Assembly (NCBI RefSeq): GCF_003286085.1
Contig: NW_020825362.1
Coordinates: 1 to 64,000 of the forward strand
Direction of reading: 5' to 3'
From: Drosophila persimilis
Taxonomy: Eukaryota > Arthropoda > Insecta > Diptera > Drosophilidae
DNA: 64,000 bases
Of this stretch, positions 21,951 to 33,565 are shown piece after piece (the first letter of the stretch is position 1; each line of letters opens with the position of its first letter). The notes under the pieces are model-generated. The model was not told where the DNA came from, searched no databases, and was given only the letters and a program-made list of their open reading frames with translations. Both the position numbers and the translations under genes were made by a program.

Positions 21951-24900
21951 AGGCCACCCTGATTGAAATCGAACAAATTTGATCATTTCTGAATCAGCGA
22001 ATCTTTCGACGACCAAACGCTAGACATTCCTCTGGCTCTTCCATCTGTCTGGCAGCTGGACTGTCTCTCTCTCTCCTTCTCTCTCTCTCTCTTTCTCTGC
22101 TTTTTCTATGTCATGGGCCACACTTGATTAATTCCATAAAAGGATTACGCCGGAGAGTCGCCAGATGATGGCTTCCCCCCAATAGACGAGAACGGGGACT
22201 GGGACGTGGAATCTAGTTGCCGATGAAGTCATCAGCGTGTCCGAATATCCTGAGCAGGAAACTGACATTTATCACACTTTTACCTTTACCTTTTTTTTGT
22301 CGTCGTCGTCGTCGTCGTCGTTTGTTTTTTTATTTGCGCACACGTTCCTCACTTCCTTTCTGATGCCCGATGCCCGATGCCTGATGGCTTTATTCCGCTG
22401 CTAGGACAATATCCTGTTCCCGTTTCAATTGCCTTTGTCCTCGCGCTGGAGGGAGTTTTGTCTGCCATTCGCCCTGGGACGGGGAGCATCATTATCATAA
22501 TTAATGTGACTTAATCAAGAATAATGTACGCTCGAGAAACAAAAAACGGAAGTTCCAGTTTCGACTCAATCAAGTTATGGCGAAGAACCCTTTCGGGAAT
22601 TGCCTTTATTCTGGAGTAATGCGGTCAACCGCAGCAGTTAAGAGCGGGCTCTAGGGCCCTAGGGCGAGGGGTTGAAGGTCACTCGAAGGAAAGGCCTCCG
22701 CCTTGAGCCTATTTTGCATATTAAGCAATAAAATAGAAATTTTCTTCATCAAAAGATTTATGTAGCATGCAAAAAGCCATTAAATGAAGGCATTTCAAGT
22801 AGGAAGTTGATGGGAATTGGTACCATATGGGTGCACCCATATTCCAGTTGATATCTCAACCAGGATACGAGTAGTCCTGCTCCTGCTCCTGCTGCTCATT
22901 ATGCGTACATTGTTGTGGCTCATACTCGCTCCCTGGGAGGCGACATTCGCATGAAACCAACGACAGAGGATCCGATACGATCCGCTACGATCCTTATCGA
23001 TAGATTTGGGCTGCTGTTTCCTACCGTTTTCGGTGTGCTGCTACCGGGAACTACCCATCAATGCCCCAGGACTGGCCATTGTGTGTGTGTGCGTGTGTGT
23101 ACATGTCGCACATGTTGACACATTAATGTGCCCCAGCGTTGCACGGCGTTGCAGGGCGATGCGTGTTCGTGTGCGCTGATCCTAATCAGCGTTACTAACT
23201 GGAATCGTGTTGAATCGTGTTGAAATCTCACAAAAGATTGCATTAATTTTTGGTTTGTGGATTTATCTGTTTTTTTTTTTTTTAAATGCGTGAAATGCGG
23301 GACTTCCTCACAGATCGATGTCGCCCCGGGGCAAGGGGGAACAGCCATCACGTCTGTACATCTGATCAACTGATGAATTCCTGATTGAATTGTTCATCAA
23401 GGGAGAGCGGGAGAGCGGGCGTAGGTACAGCTGCTACCAGAAACAAAAAGGCATAAACAAATCATAACAATTGCTAGATATACGAGTATATGGCTACAGC
23501 CCATAGACTCTGTCGTACAGCAATTTATCATCCACTAAACGGAGCCAAAGGACTTGGCCATTGTCTCTCTCCATCCAGAGCTCCTTTTGTTTCTGAATCT
23601 TTTCTCAGTGCTGTCTTTGGAGGTGTGTGCGCCCATATAAACATTAAATTTTATTTAGATGAGACTTCCAATGGTTTTCGAGTGTTCTCTCTCGCTCTCT
23701 GTTTATGGGTGTCCTGTCTCCCTCTCGAGGGTTTGTACCTCAATAAAAAATGAATCAGAGCATTCCTTTTTTTTTTTTTTTTTTCCATGTTTGATTTATT
23801 ATAGGGTACAATCGATCGTAAATTTTCAACATTTTATAGGGATACATCAAAATCGAAATTCGACTTTTTGAACTATTTCATTCCCCCCATTCCCTTTGAA
23901 TCTTGGTGTGTGGGGGGGGGGTTGGCAGGGGGCAACGTTTGCGCCTTCGATTAGCACCTGGGAATCGGGACAAACATTAGTCCGGGCGGGGCGACCAGGT
24001 TAGTCCAAATAAAATATTATTTGTGGCTTTCTTTGTTTTTGTTGTTGTTGTTGTTGTCTCTGTTTTCGTTTCGTTTCGCTTTGTTTTATGTGTCGAAAAC
24101 CAAATTTTAATAATGTTAATTTGTAGCGTTTCATGGGATCTGAGATTTATGATGGTTTCTCCTCATCATCATCCCCCCTCCCCGTCTTTCTCTGCGGTCT
24201 CTGCTGTAATTATGCTAGTAAGTCAAACCCCTCATCCGAGTTAGAGAGCTCTGGGTTGGGTTCTCTTTCTCGTTTTTCATCGAAGCAAATAGGTGCTGAT
24301 TGTTTTTTGGGGCTTTGGGAAACGAATGGGAATATGATTGGGATGGCTAAGGATCCATGTGAATTGAATATTCAAGCGTAGAACGGGTAATAGCCAGAGC
24401 TAAAGCTAAAGATTGGATCAACAGAACTATCTATAATGATAGATCATGCAGAGCAAGGCCAGGTGTTCAAGCAGCACAAAAGAGCACTTGTTTTCCCCGT
24501 ATATATTCTCCGTGTCACCTCTGGGATCTGAGATCTGTTCAGGAAATAGGACACACTTCCTTCCCAGAGAACTCCACACGAATACCATTTTCCAGTCGCT
24601 TTCTTTTCGAAAATTAAATGAGATTAAACGTCTAACTTTAGTTCCAGTTCAACAATAATCCAATGAACATTAGCCATAGTCGATTATTAGTTCACACAAG
24701 CATAAAAAAAAAAAAGCAGATCTACCCAAACGTAATAACGAATCATTGAATTTTTATAACATATCCGTATAAATCCCGAAAGAGCCGTAAAAATATCATT
24801 AGTAATGGAAAATATGCGTAAATGAGGGGCAATCCAGCGTATAGACAGACTCGAAACGAAATCAATTTGCATATTTCGTATGACAAACGCTGTGGTGGGT

Positions 24901-25009
24901 CTCCCGTACCCCCCCGTACCCCCGTACCCTGTCGCCCCTCCTCTGTGGAGACACAGACTTCCGATGGCGACGGCGTGAACCGAAAAGCGTGTTAATTTTC
25001 ACTGTGCAT

Positions 25010-25340
25010 TTTATATTGCGGCCATATATATCGGACCCAGAGAGGCAGAGGTGGAGAGAGGACCTGTGAGAAGAGAAGAGTCGACTCGAGTCGAGTCGAA
25101 CGTCTTATGTTAATAGGCGGATCCGTAGCAGCGGCAGCGGCAGCAGCAGCCATTCAACGCCCCGAAAGTTTCACCGCTTGAAATGTGCTGTAAAGTTGTT
25201 AATTAAAACCCAAGAAAACTACGAAAAACCAACCAAGAAAATATCCACCCAAGAGACCCCAGACCACAGATCCAGCAGTGGAGAGAGGACTGGACCACAC
25301 AGCATCCAGTGGCTTGGACTTTTTGGGGATCTTTAGAGGT
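25010..25340 (+). promoter_or_regulatory. Candidate promoter and 5' UTR-like segment
   Basis: TATATATC at 25025-25032 could be a TATA element. It is followed by about 280 bases rich in AAACCAACCAAGAAAAT- and CAGCAG-type words typical of fly 5' UTRs, including a 24-codon upstream frame (ATG at 25107, stop ending 25181) with an alanine run. No Inr consensus stands out at the expected start near 25055, and the possible donor (GTAGAG near 25338) is weak. It could serve the plus-strand gene of the 56260 exon; this is inference. Confidence 0.25.
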
Positions 25341-28300
25341 AGAGACCTGTTTGTGGCCAGCGGGTACCCTGGGTACTTGGGGTAGGGAGGGACTGGGGCG
25401 CCCTCTTCTCCCTCTATAAAGATTTCAGTGCTTCCCCCTAGCCGTGGGTATCCCTTAGTCCGTAGATCTATCTTGGGACTCTTGAAGTTTTCTGCGTTCC
25501 TTGTGTCGTTTTGTTATCGCTTTTCGAATGCACTTGCTCTCCGCTTGTGATATTTCATAATTTGAATAACTTTTTTTTTTTTGTATTTTTTGCGCAAACG
25601 GTGAATCGTACTCGTTTCTGTGATTGATACGGCACGGAATGGCACTCCTGCGGGTCACAAAAAACCAAATCAAGCAGGTTTCCGGTGTGTTGGGAGGGGG
25701 GTAGGGGGCTGGGGGGCTGGGGGCTGGGGTTATCAATCACATGTGTGTTTTGTGCGAGTAGCAGAAATATTCAAACGTTGTTCGAGGTGTTTTCTTGTTT
25801 CTGCCGGAGATATGTTCGAGTTGAAGCGCGAGTTTGACGGACTACTCGTACAGCCTGGCCCGAAATGTTAGTCATTAATTATGGCCAGCCAAAGATCTAC
25901 GGCCAAATGATCCAAGCGATGATGAACCAGCGACTCATCATCGTCATTATTGACAGTTCCCCCCCTCCTCGCCCCTCCCCCCCGCCCCCCTAAAACATGT
26001 TCTTTAAACTTTGGCCTTGAATCGCATGGCGTTGTCTTTGGGGCTGGATGGGGTCTGGGTCTGGTCTTCGGCTATGCTATGAATCTTTTTTCAGATGCAT
26101 CTAGTATCTACTCGGATTATTCACATTATTGTTGCTGTTTTGCTGATGGCCTGGCATTCTATTCTTGTGTTTTCCTTTTTCTTTCAACGCGTTGTTTATA
26201 TTTAATTGCTTCAAAAAAAACAAAAAACAAAAACTAAAAACAAACTATAATTCTGTCAAGTTTATTATGAAAATAATTATAATGCACGCTTCTACCCCCT
26301 AAACTCCGCTCCCCCCCCCACACCCTCCACGTCTAGGAGTCGATGCCATTGTCTGTGTCTATCGTCTATCGTTGTGCGGAGATCTCTCTGTGTCTCTGTG
26401 TCTCTCTGTCTCTGTGTCTCTCTGCGCGAACAATGGTCGTGTCTCTCGTTGGCAGATTTAGCGTTATAATTACCTTCGGCAAAAAAAAAAATCAACAATT
26501 CTGTGTAATAGAATTTGTCCATTGGGTCAATGGGTTAGTGTTAAGTCATTTACATGGAAATTAACCAACAAAAAAGAACAACCCGCGCGGAAAGCGCAGT
26601 TTTTGACACAGTTCGGGGCGATGTTCAGGGAAACCAGCGTAAGCAGTGCTTTCACAGCACTTGAACCACTTGCCAAGGAGCGCAGATACGTGTCAAGCAG
26701 TGCTTGCCAGCAGATCCTACACCAGCGGAGTAGCTTACGATCATGGGATCATCAGAGACGAAGGAACAAGGCTAGATCGATGCGAAGTTGGACCTTCAAG
26801 GATAGGAAATGCCTTCCATCCTTCCATCTACAATGGGGACTCTCCACTCTCTGGTACTGCTTTACTTTCCATATCCCTGTTATTCTTTTTGTGGCCAACT
26901 TGGCAACCTCCTAAGAGGCTTAGGGATATGTCCCTCATGGCCTTTGTTCCATATGTATCTTTAGGAAGGGAAAACTGTCACTTATCTCACAAGTTGCCAA
27001 CCTCAAAAGACCACAAACTGCTCTATAAATCTCCAGGCAGTTGCCACCCAAAAGAAATTTGTTCAAATTTTCAGCAAAAATTTGACATAAATTGTCTGCT
27101 GCCTGCCTCCTGCCCCTGGCTGCCCCTGGCCTCTGGCTGCCCCACCTATTTGCCACAAAATGTTTGACATTTGCGCAAATTGTGGCAGCTTGTGTTTCTG
27201 TTTTTGTGAATAGTTTTTGTGCGTTCCACAAATATATTTATGGTTGGGCAGCCACTCCCCTATGGCTGTCCCTGGCCCTCTCTTTGGCCCTGTCCCTGGC
27301 CCTGCTGCCCATTGTTTTCGCGTGGTTTTGTGGTTGCCAAAAGGCATTTGTCACAAGTCAAAATATTTATTGAGATCAACTGGTTTCCGACTGTGGTCAA
27401 GAGGGGCCTGCGAGTATCCTCTCTGTAACCTTAACCGAAAACCCCGTACACGACGACAACGACGACGTGTGCCAAAAAAATGCAAAAAAAAAGGGCTGCC
27501 AAGAAACGTTTCGACTGATAAATGGTATGAGCGTTAAATTTTGTCGCTTTTTTTCGTCGCTGATCTAGATAAATGCATTTGAATTTGCGTGTTTTATTAA
27601 GAAATTTATTAACAAACACATACAGAGAGTCCTCCTCCACACAGAAAGATAGGGATACGCCAGATACACCGATGCACAGATGCACAGATACTATAACCAG
27701 ATCCAGTCGCCAGAATTGGTTTCTGGTGCGATGGGGCTCTGGCATTCCCCAGGCCCAAGGCTCCCCAGGCTTTGTCTGGGGTTTTCGTTATAAATTATGC
27801 ACTTAAGTTGAGGGTGTATTCATTATTCGACTTCGTTTTGGGGAATTTCAGGCCTGTCTGTTCTTCATTTTTCAACGCCTGGCAGAAGGGTCTCTCCCGC
27901 TCTCTCTCTCTGTGGACCATCCACAGTCGTCGTCGCCATCGATGCCTCGGCTCTGGCTCTGGCTCTGACTCTGGCTCTGACTCTGGCTCCCTGCTGTGCC
28001 AAGTGACACTGACACTTGAGTAGATGTTTTGCGGTTGATAAAATCAAGAGCAAACAAGGTTGCCTTGCCTCCTGCCTGTTGTCGCTGGAGTGGAACAGTG
28101 GGACTCTGACGATCACGAGGTCCTTTCGCCGCATCGTTTTCATCGTTTTTTTCCTTTTCTTTTTTTACTAATGGTGTGACAAATTTTTAAACAAGTAATT
28201 TCTGCATGTTGTTTATGAGCATCGCAACGCTCGCCAAGGGGGGGATCCTGACTCTGACTCTGACTCTGGCTCTGGCTCTGAGTTCGAGTTCGAGTTGGAG

Positions 28301-29284
28301 TTCATAATAAAATTTATGAGCAATGCCCTGTTTTGGAATTGAAGAAATCAAAAGACAACAAAAAAAAAAAAAGGTTACACAACACACAAGGAATTTCAGT
28401 GGAAAGGAATGGTATTGCTCTCCTTTTTTTTTCTTACTTCAAATCATTAATTCCCCTGTCCAAACAGAACGAACCCTCTATCATCAATTTCTAGGGAAAT
28501 TTCACTCCAGAAATGGCATACATAATCGTGGGATAGGGGATGGGCGATGGGCGATGGGCGATGGGAATATATATGATTATTGAGTTCCCGTTTAAAAATC
28601 GATAACAACTCATCAACTTTATGACAATCGATGTTCCAATCGACACCGAACCGATGCCTATCAGGCAGCAGCAGCAGAATAACGCTTCATTATACTAAAT
28701 CATAATTCCATGATCTAGGGTTCCCTCACCGCATGCGGTGAGAGCAGAGACCACAGAGACCACATAGACCACAGACTACAGACTACAGACCACAGAGACC
28801 TCAACCTGTTGCGGCTGTGGAACGCAGCAGACACGACACGCTCTAAACTATCGCAAGATATGGGGCTGTGTGGGGGGCTACAAATGAAGCGCCATCAACT
28901 CTTCGTTTTTAGACATAAATGCTGCACTTTACTATATATATTATAGGGCATTATGAATGACATAGGAAATTTGAATCCCAAACTCAGAGACGAAACGAAA
29001 CGAAACGAAACGAGAGACCTATGATCGTTGATCGTCGATCGTCGATCGTCGATCGTCTGGGCTGTCAATCTCCCGGGGGAAAATAGATTTAGAGATGGCT
29101 TCAGATGCGATGAAAGTACAATTTTCATTCAGAGTCACGGAGGAATGGATATTTCCAGGAGTATAGCAACATCAAGTATAGCTACGACTCAAGATTTGGT
29201 GGTCTTTTTCCTTATATTTCGACTCCCAGAATCCTTAATCCGCTATAGGTCTACAGGAAACCCATTATTTGGTGTACTAGCCAC
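25341..29284. other. Non-coding stretch
   Basis: No gene is supported. It includes G-rich repeats (25694-25728), a poly(C)-rich segment (25960-25990), GTCTCTGT runs (26385-26425), CTGGCTCTGA repeats (27951-27989 and 28248-28280), a perfect 18-base palindrome (28725-28742), a GACCACAGA repeat (28750-28800) and GATCGTC repeats (29023-29058). The 171-codon frame around 26646-27161 has a non-ATG start and no recognisable domains. Confidence 0.4.
28725..28742. other. Perfect 18-base palindrome
   Basis: CTCACCGCATGCGGTGAG reads identically on both strands. It is GC-rich and sits between AT-rich flank and a GACCACAGA repeat. It could be a dimeric protein-binding site or a small hairpin; no known factor is assigned. 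Confidence 0.6.
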
Positions 29285-29990
29285 TAAATTATAGGTATTC
29301 TCGGGATAATTTTATTAATAATTATTGGGATAATGCTCAAGTTCAAGTTCTGCTTAAGACTCCCTAACTAATTCATTTAATCTTTAAATGCATATTTAAT
29401 TGGATTTTTTCGATTTTTTATTTAATTTATTTAAAAGTAATTTACATTTTTTAATCTAGTTATTTTAATTTAGTATTTGATTATTTAAGCTTACTAAATA
29501 ATTTTTAACAATTTTTTTTGGAATTTTTTTTTTTATTTAAAAAAAAAAATATTTTTTTATATTAATTTTTCTAATTTTTGTATTTTATTTTTTATCTATT
29601 TATTTTAACTAAATTATTTAATCTTTTTAAAATTAATTTTTTATGTATTATTTTTAATTGTTTTATTTTAAGTTTATTTTTTTTTTAAACATACTAACTA
29701 ATTAATTTCTTCCCATATATTATTCGATTTAAAATTTTTATTTTTTTTAATTAATTTATTTAGTTTTGTTTTTTATTTTTGATCTATTTAAATTTATGTC
29801 TTATTTATTTAATTTTAACATATATATTTTATTGTTTTATTTTTAATTTACTTATTTTTAAATTTTTTTAGCTAATTCATTTATTGATTATTTTAAAGTA
29901 TTTTATTTTCCTTTAATTTCTGAATTTATTTATTATTTTTAGCAATTTTTATTTTCTATTTTATTAAAATAGTTTTTTTTTCGTTTAGTG
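29285..29990. other. AT-rich island
   Basis: About 700 bases of A/T-dominated sequence with repeated TTTTATTTTT, TTTAATTTATTT and ATTAATTT words. No open frame, terminal inverted repeat or poly(A)-tailed element was recognised. Its right edge is abrupt and is followed at once by paired CACGTG motifs. Confidence 0.5.
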
Positions 29991-30018
29991 CACGTGACTC
30001 TCGAGTCGCGCTCACGTG
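29991..30018. promoter_or_regulatory. Paired CACGTG E-boxes
   Basis: CACGTG occurs at 29991-29996 and 30013-30018, with a palindromic CTCGAG between them (30000-30005). Canonical E-boxes in tandem bind bHLH proteins such as Clock/Cycle or Myc/Max in flies; binding here is not shown. Confidence 0.35.
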
Positions 30019-31466
30019 ATGTGGCCACCTCTGGGTGCCAGCAACCGATGCCAGCAGAGATCTCCATCTTTCAAGCTCCTCGTTACCTCCAAAGTTGTCT
30101 CATTTTCATTTTGTTTCTCTCCGTCTCTCTGTCTCGGGCAGGTCTCTTTTCTCTGTCTCTGTCTCTGTCTCAGAGGCTCTGTCTGTTTGTCGCGACATTG
30201 ACGACTTTGTTGATAATTTTGATTTTATTATGTTAATAAAATGTTATGGTTTAAAATGTTCAACATTTCAGTCAGTCCGGACTCCGAAGACGAGGCCTGT
30301 GACTGAGACCAGAGCCAGAGCCAGGCCAGAGCCGGGCCAGAGCCAGGTGGTGCAGCTGTTGGTGGTTCTGTTGGTGCCTCCTGTCCACCGCTTATGTCGT
30401 CTGTGCATCATAACTCATTAGTGACAATATCTCTTTTCTTTCGTTGTGTGTGTGCCTCCGTGTGGGTTTACCTGATTTCGATAATTGTCATGTTCTCCCG
30501 AGATCTCTCTCCCTCTTTTCCCTCTCTCTGTCTTTGGGTCTTTCTGTTAATTGGATTAAATATCTACCCAACAATCGAAATATTTCGCATTTTGCCAATG
30601 GAAATCTGTTACTTGAAAATACATATGAGTATGCACAACATTCGATTCTGATTCCGATTCCGATTCCGAATCGTTACCGTTCTCTCATTCTTTGCTCATT
30701 ATCTTTCGGTTCTGTTGCTGTTCTGTTCCCCATTTGCAGCGTTTTATGGCCCCATAGAGAGACCCATTTTGGTCCCCCCCGATCTCTGATGATGGCGCTG
30801 TGTTCGCTGTCATGTTAATAACATTCGTAATATGATTTTTAATTAGTCTACTGGTCTGCCCCAGACTGCTGCCCCCGCTGCCCCCGCTGCCTCTGCTGGC
30901 TCCACTGCCTCCGCTGCTGCGGACTGCTTATGGGGGGTCCCAAAAGGGTCTACGAGGCTGATTAATGCTGCATTTATTTTGATTATGGATCGCTTTAGAT
31001 GCCAACTAATCGCTGGCTGTGTTTTCGGTTATGCTAAGTAGCTCAAAACGTTTTTGTCGGGTCTCTAGATGGAATTGTTGATTCTGAGATGGCAGAGTCT
31101 CACATTCTGTGACACAAATGGATCAATGGAGATCCCATCATTCTGTCTCTCTAATGAGGCAACAGGTTTAACCGTTCCCCCCGCTCCCCCGCTCCCCCTC
31201 TCCCTCTCTGTGGCTTATAAAGTTGTACTTCTCGGAAGAAGAAAAAATTCCTTAAGTCTTTTAATGGTATTTATGGTATTTACTTAGCCCGGGCTTTATC
31301 TTTAAGATACACCGTAGCCGAAAGACCTTCTACGCCCACTGTTTCCCCTTAAACTTCGACTCGGAGCGAACTCTGCTCCAAAAAAAAACAAAAAAAAAAC
31401 ACAGCAAAAAACTTTAAACATAATGCAATTACTTAAAACTGTACCATGGCCCCATGGCGGGGCCTG

Positions 31467-31501
<35 letters not shown>

Positions 31502-32910
31502 GCACACAGTTTAAACAGAACACGCCCCCATCGACATCGACTGTGGCGGCGGCGATGGTTACAGCAAAAGGTCGGTCCCCCGTGCCCCCCCAATCCCCGA
31601 CCAACGCCAACGTTGCAGTCTCCAGGTCTGGCCGGGTCTGCCACAGGTCCACTCTACTCCACTGGGAAGGAACAGGAAAAAAATCTCTCTCTTAATGTAG
31701 ATCATCTTGCGGCGCTCATCGATCAGGCAGGAGGGGCGATTGTGGCGGGGGGTAGGAGGGGAGAGGATGGTCATGTGAAATCCATGAATTGCGGCAAAAA
31801 GAACCAAAAATTAAGTGTATTTTGATGCAATAAAAGCAACAAAAACACACTGAAAGGAGGAGAGGTGCCACAGAGGTGGTAGTCGACCCAAAGGATACCC
31901 TGGAATGCTGAACAAAAGCCCTACTTTTCCTCCACCTTGGAAGGAATCCAATAACAAAATACAGAGTGTTGTTCTCCTAGACTCCCCCCCCCCGGAGTGC
32001 TCGACTTGTAGAGCCCCCGAAACCATACTCCCCGCATTGGTTAAACCAATAAAAACCACAAAAATTGAATGCCTTCGAAAGACGCCACAGACACAAAAAA
32101 AAAAAACCACTAAAAGTGGGTGGAATAATGGGCGGCTATGCGAATTTACTCAGTGCATGATTATAGCGTAGATTACAAGAAGAAGAAGAAGAAAAAAAAA
32201 GAGTGCGCTCCAACCCCAAAAGCAACCACAACGCAGGGGAGGGGGAGGGGGATGGGGAGGGAGGGAGTAGGGAATGCAGCGGAGAGGGGGGTTCTGGGGG
32301 TCTGGCAGCGCCTTCTTTGGGTCGAACGTTGAGCGTCGGGGCAATATTCATAGAGGTCGTCCGTGTCGCGGCGGCTACATGAGAGATCATCATCTGCACC
32401 GTACACTGGATGCCGTTGCTGCGCCCCTCTGGTGCCTCATATGCTAAGAGAATTATAACAGAGACTGCCCCAAAACATCTCCACCGAGTGAAGTGCAGTG
32501 CAGTGCACTCTCGTGTGCCCTGGTGTGGTGTGTGGTTTTTGTGCCTTATAATTGCTTTGTAACCTTTTGGCAAGGCACAGCCGCACTGGGCCCACAGTCA
32601 GAGTTGGAGCCACGCATCTCCCAAAAACAAAAGAGGAACATTTTTTGTGCATTTTGTTTTTGTTTTTGTTTTCTGTTTTTTGTTGAGTACAAATTAATTG
32701 CTGCTTTACACGCGTTCCTCAGCGTCCATCGTCCATGCGAAATCATTCATCTGCTGCGGCGGAAAAACTACACATGCAAGTACTATGAAAGTACACTGAA
32801 AAAAATCGGGCCAAGCCACAAAGGGGGGAACGATTACAGGACCTGCTACTACACTCGCAGAAAAACGGCAAACCCACTTACTTTTTACTTAATTAAATAT
32901 TCGGGTTTTA
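30019..32910. other. Non-coding stretch
   Basis: No gene is supported. It includes CTCTGTCTCT runs (30115-30180), GCCAGAGC repeats (30310-30342), a (CTGG)n at 31469-31500 and a GAAGAA run at 32179-32199. Open frames on both strands arise from these repeats. Confidence 0.4.
31469..31500. repeat. (CTGG)n microsatellite
   Basis: Eight tandem CTGG tetranucleotides; a second (CTGG)n lies at 48087-48122. Confidence 0.85.
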
Positions 32911-33565
32911 AATGGAAAAAATAGTGCAAATAAATGGAATTCCCATAAAAAATAATTTATTCTCAATATAAAAGCAATACAAAAATAAATATAATATATT
33001 AAATTTGCAGTAAATATATTTTAGCTAAAATTTAAAACATATTTAATTTCATTATATTTTATTTTATTTTTTTTTAATGTAATTTTGTTGTTTTATATAA
33101 AAATGAAAAATAGTGCAAATAAATGGAATTCGCATAGAAAATAATTTAATCTCAAGATAAAAGCCCTAAAAAAATAAATATAATATATGCAATTTGCAGT
33201 AAATATATTTAATCTAAAATTGAATATATGTACATTTTTTTATATAATTTTTTTATATTATATAAAATATTATCACAGATAGAAAAACCAAAAGTACAAT
33301 TATGTTTTTTGATGTTATTTTTTATTATTTTAATTTTTTTTTAATTTTTTTTTTTAATTTTTGACTTTTTATTACTTTTTTTTTAGTATTTTCTAACGTA
33401 GTTCTTTTATTTTTTTATATAATTTTTTTATGTTATATAAAATATTATCACAGATAGAAAAACCAAAAGTACAATTATGTTGTTTGCTGCTATTTTTTAT
33501 TATTATTATTTTTTTTTTTTTATTACTGTATTTTTTTTTAGTATTTTCTAACGTAGTTCTTTTAA
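32911..33565. repeat. AT-rich island with two nested tandem duplications
   Basis: A segment containing ATAGTGCAAATAAATGGAAT starts at about 32921 and again at 33110 (period 189), with about 100 bases of recognisable similarity. A second segment containing TATCACAGATAGAAAAACC occurs at 33271 and 33446 (period 175), and both copies end in TATTTTCTAACGTAGTTCTT. These are two independent, adjacent direct duplications. No coding capacity is seen. Confidence 0.8.

Larger units (their letters stand above)
20132..24999. other. Intron or intergenic DNA with a prominent tandem array
   Basis: No further exon is supported. Notable content is the (CAGA)n at 20837-20872, the CACAGAGTGGCTTAGC array at 21424-21950, a (GTC)n at about 22300-22321, and T and G homopolymers near 23767-23785 and 23911. 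Open frames here are short and repeat-associated. Confidence 0.4.

Noticed and set aside
26646..27161. 171-codon plus-strand frame
   Set aside because: Starts at GTG, has no recognisable domain and its C-terminal part is made from a CCTGCCCCTGGCTGCC-type repeat.
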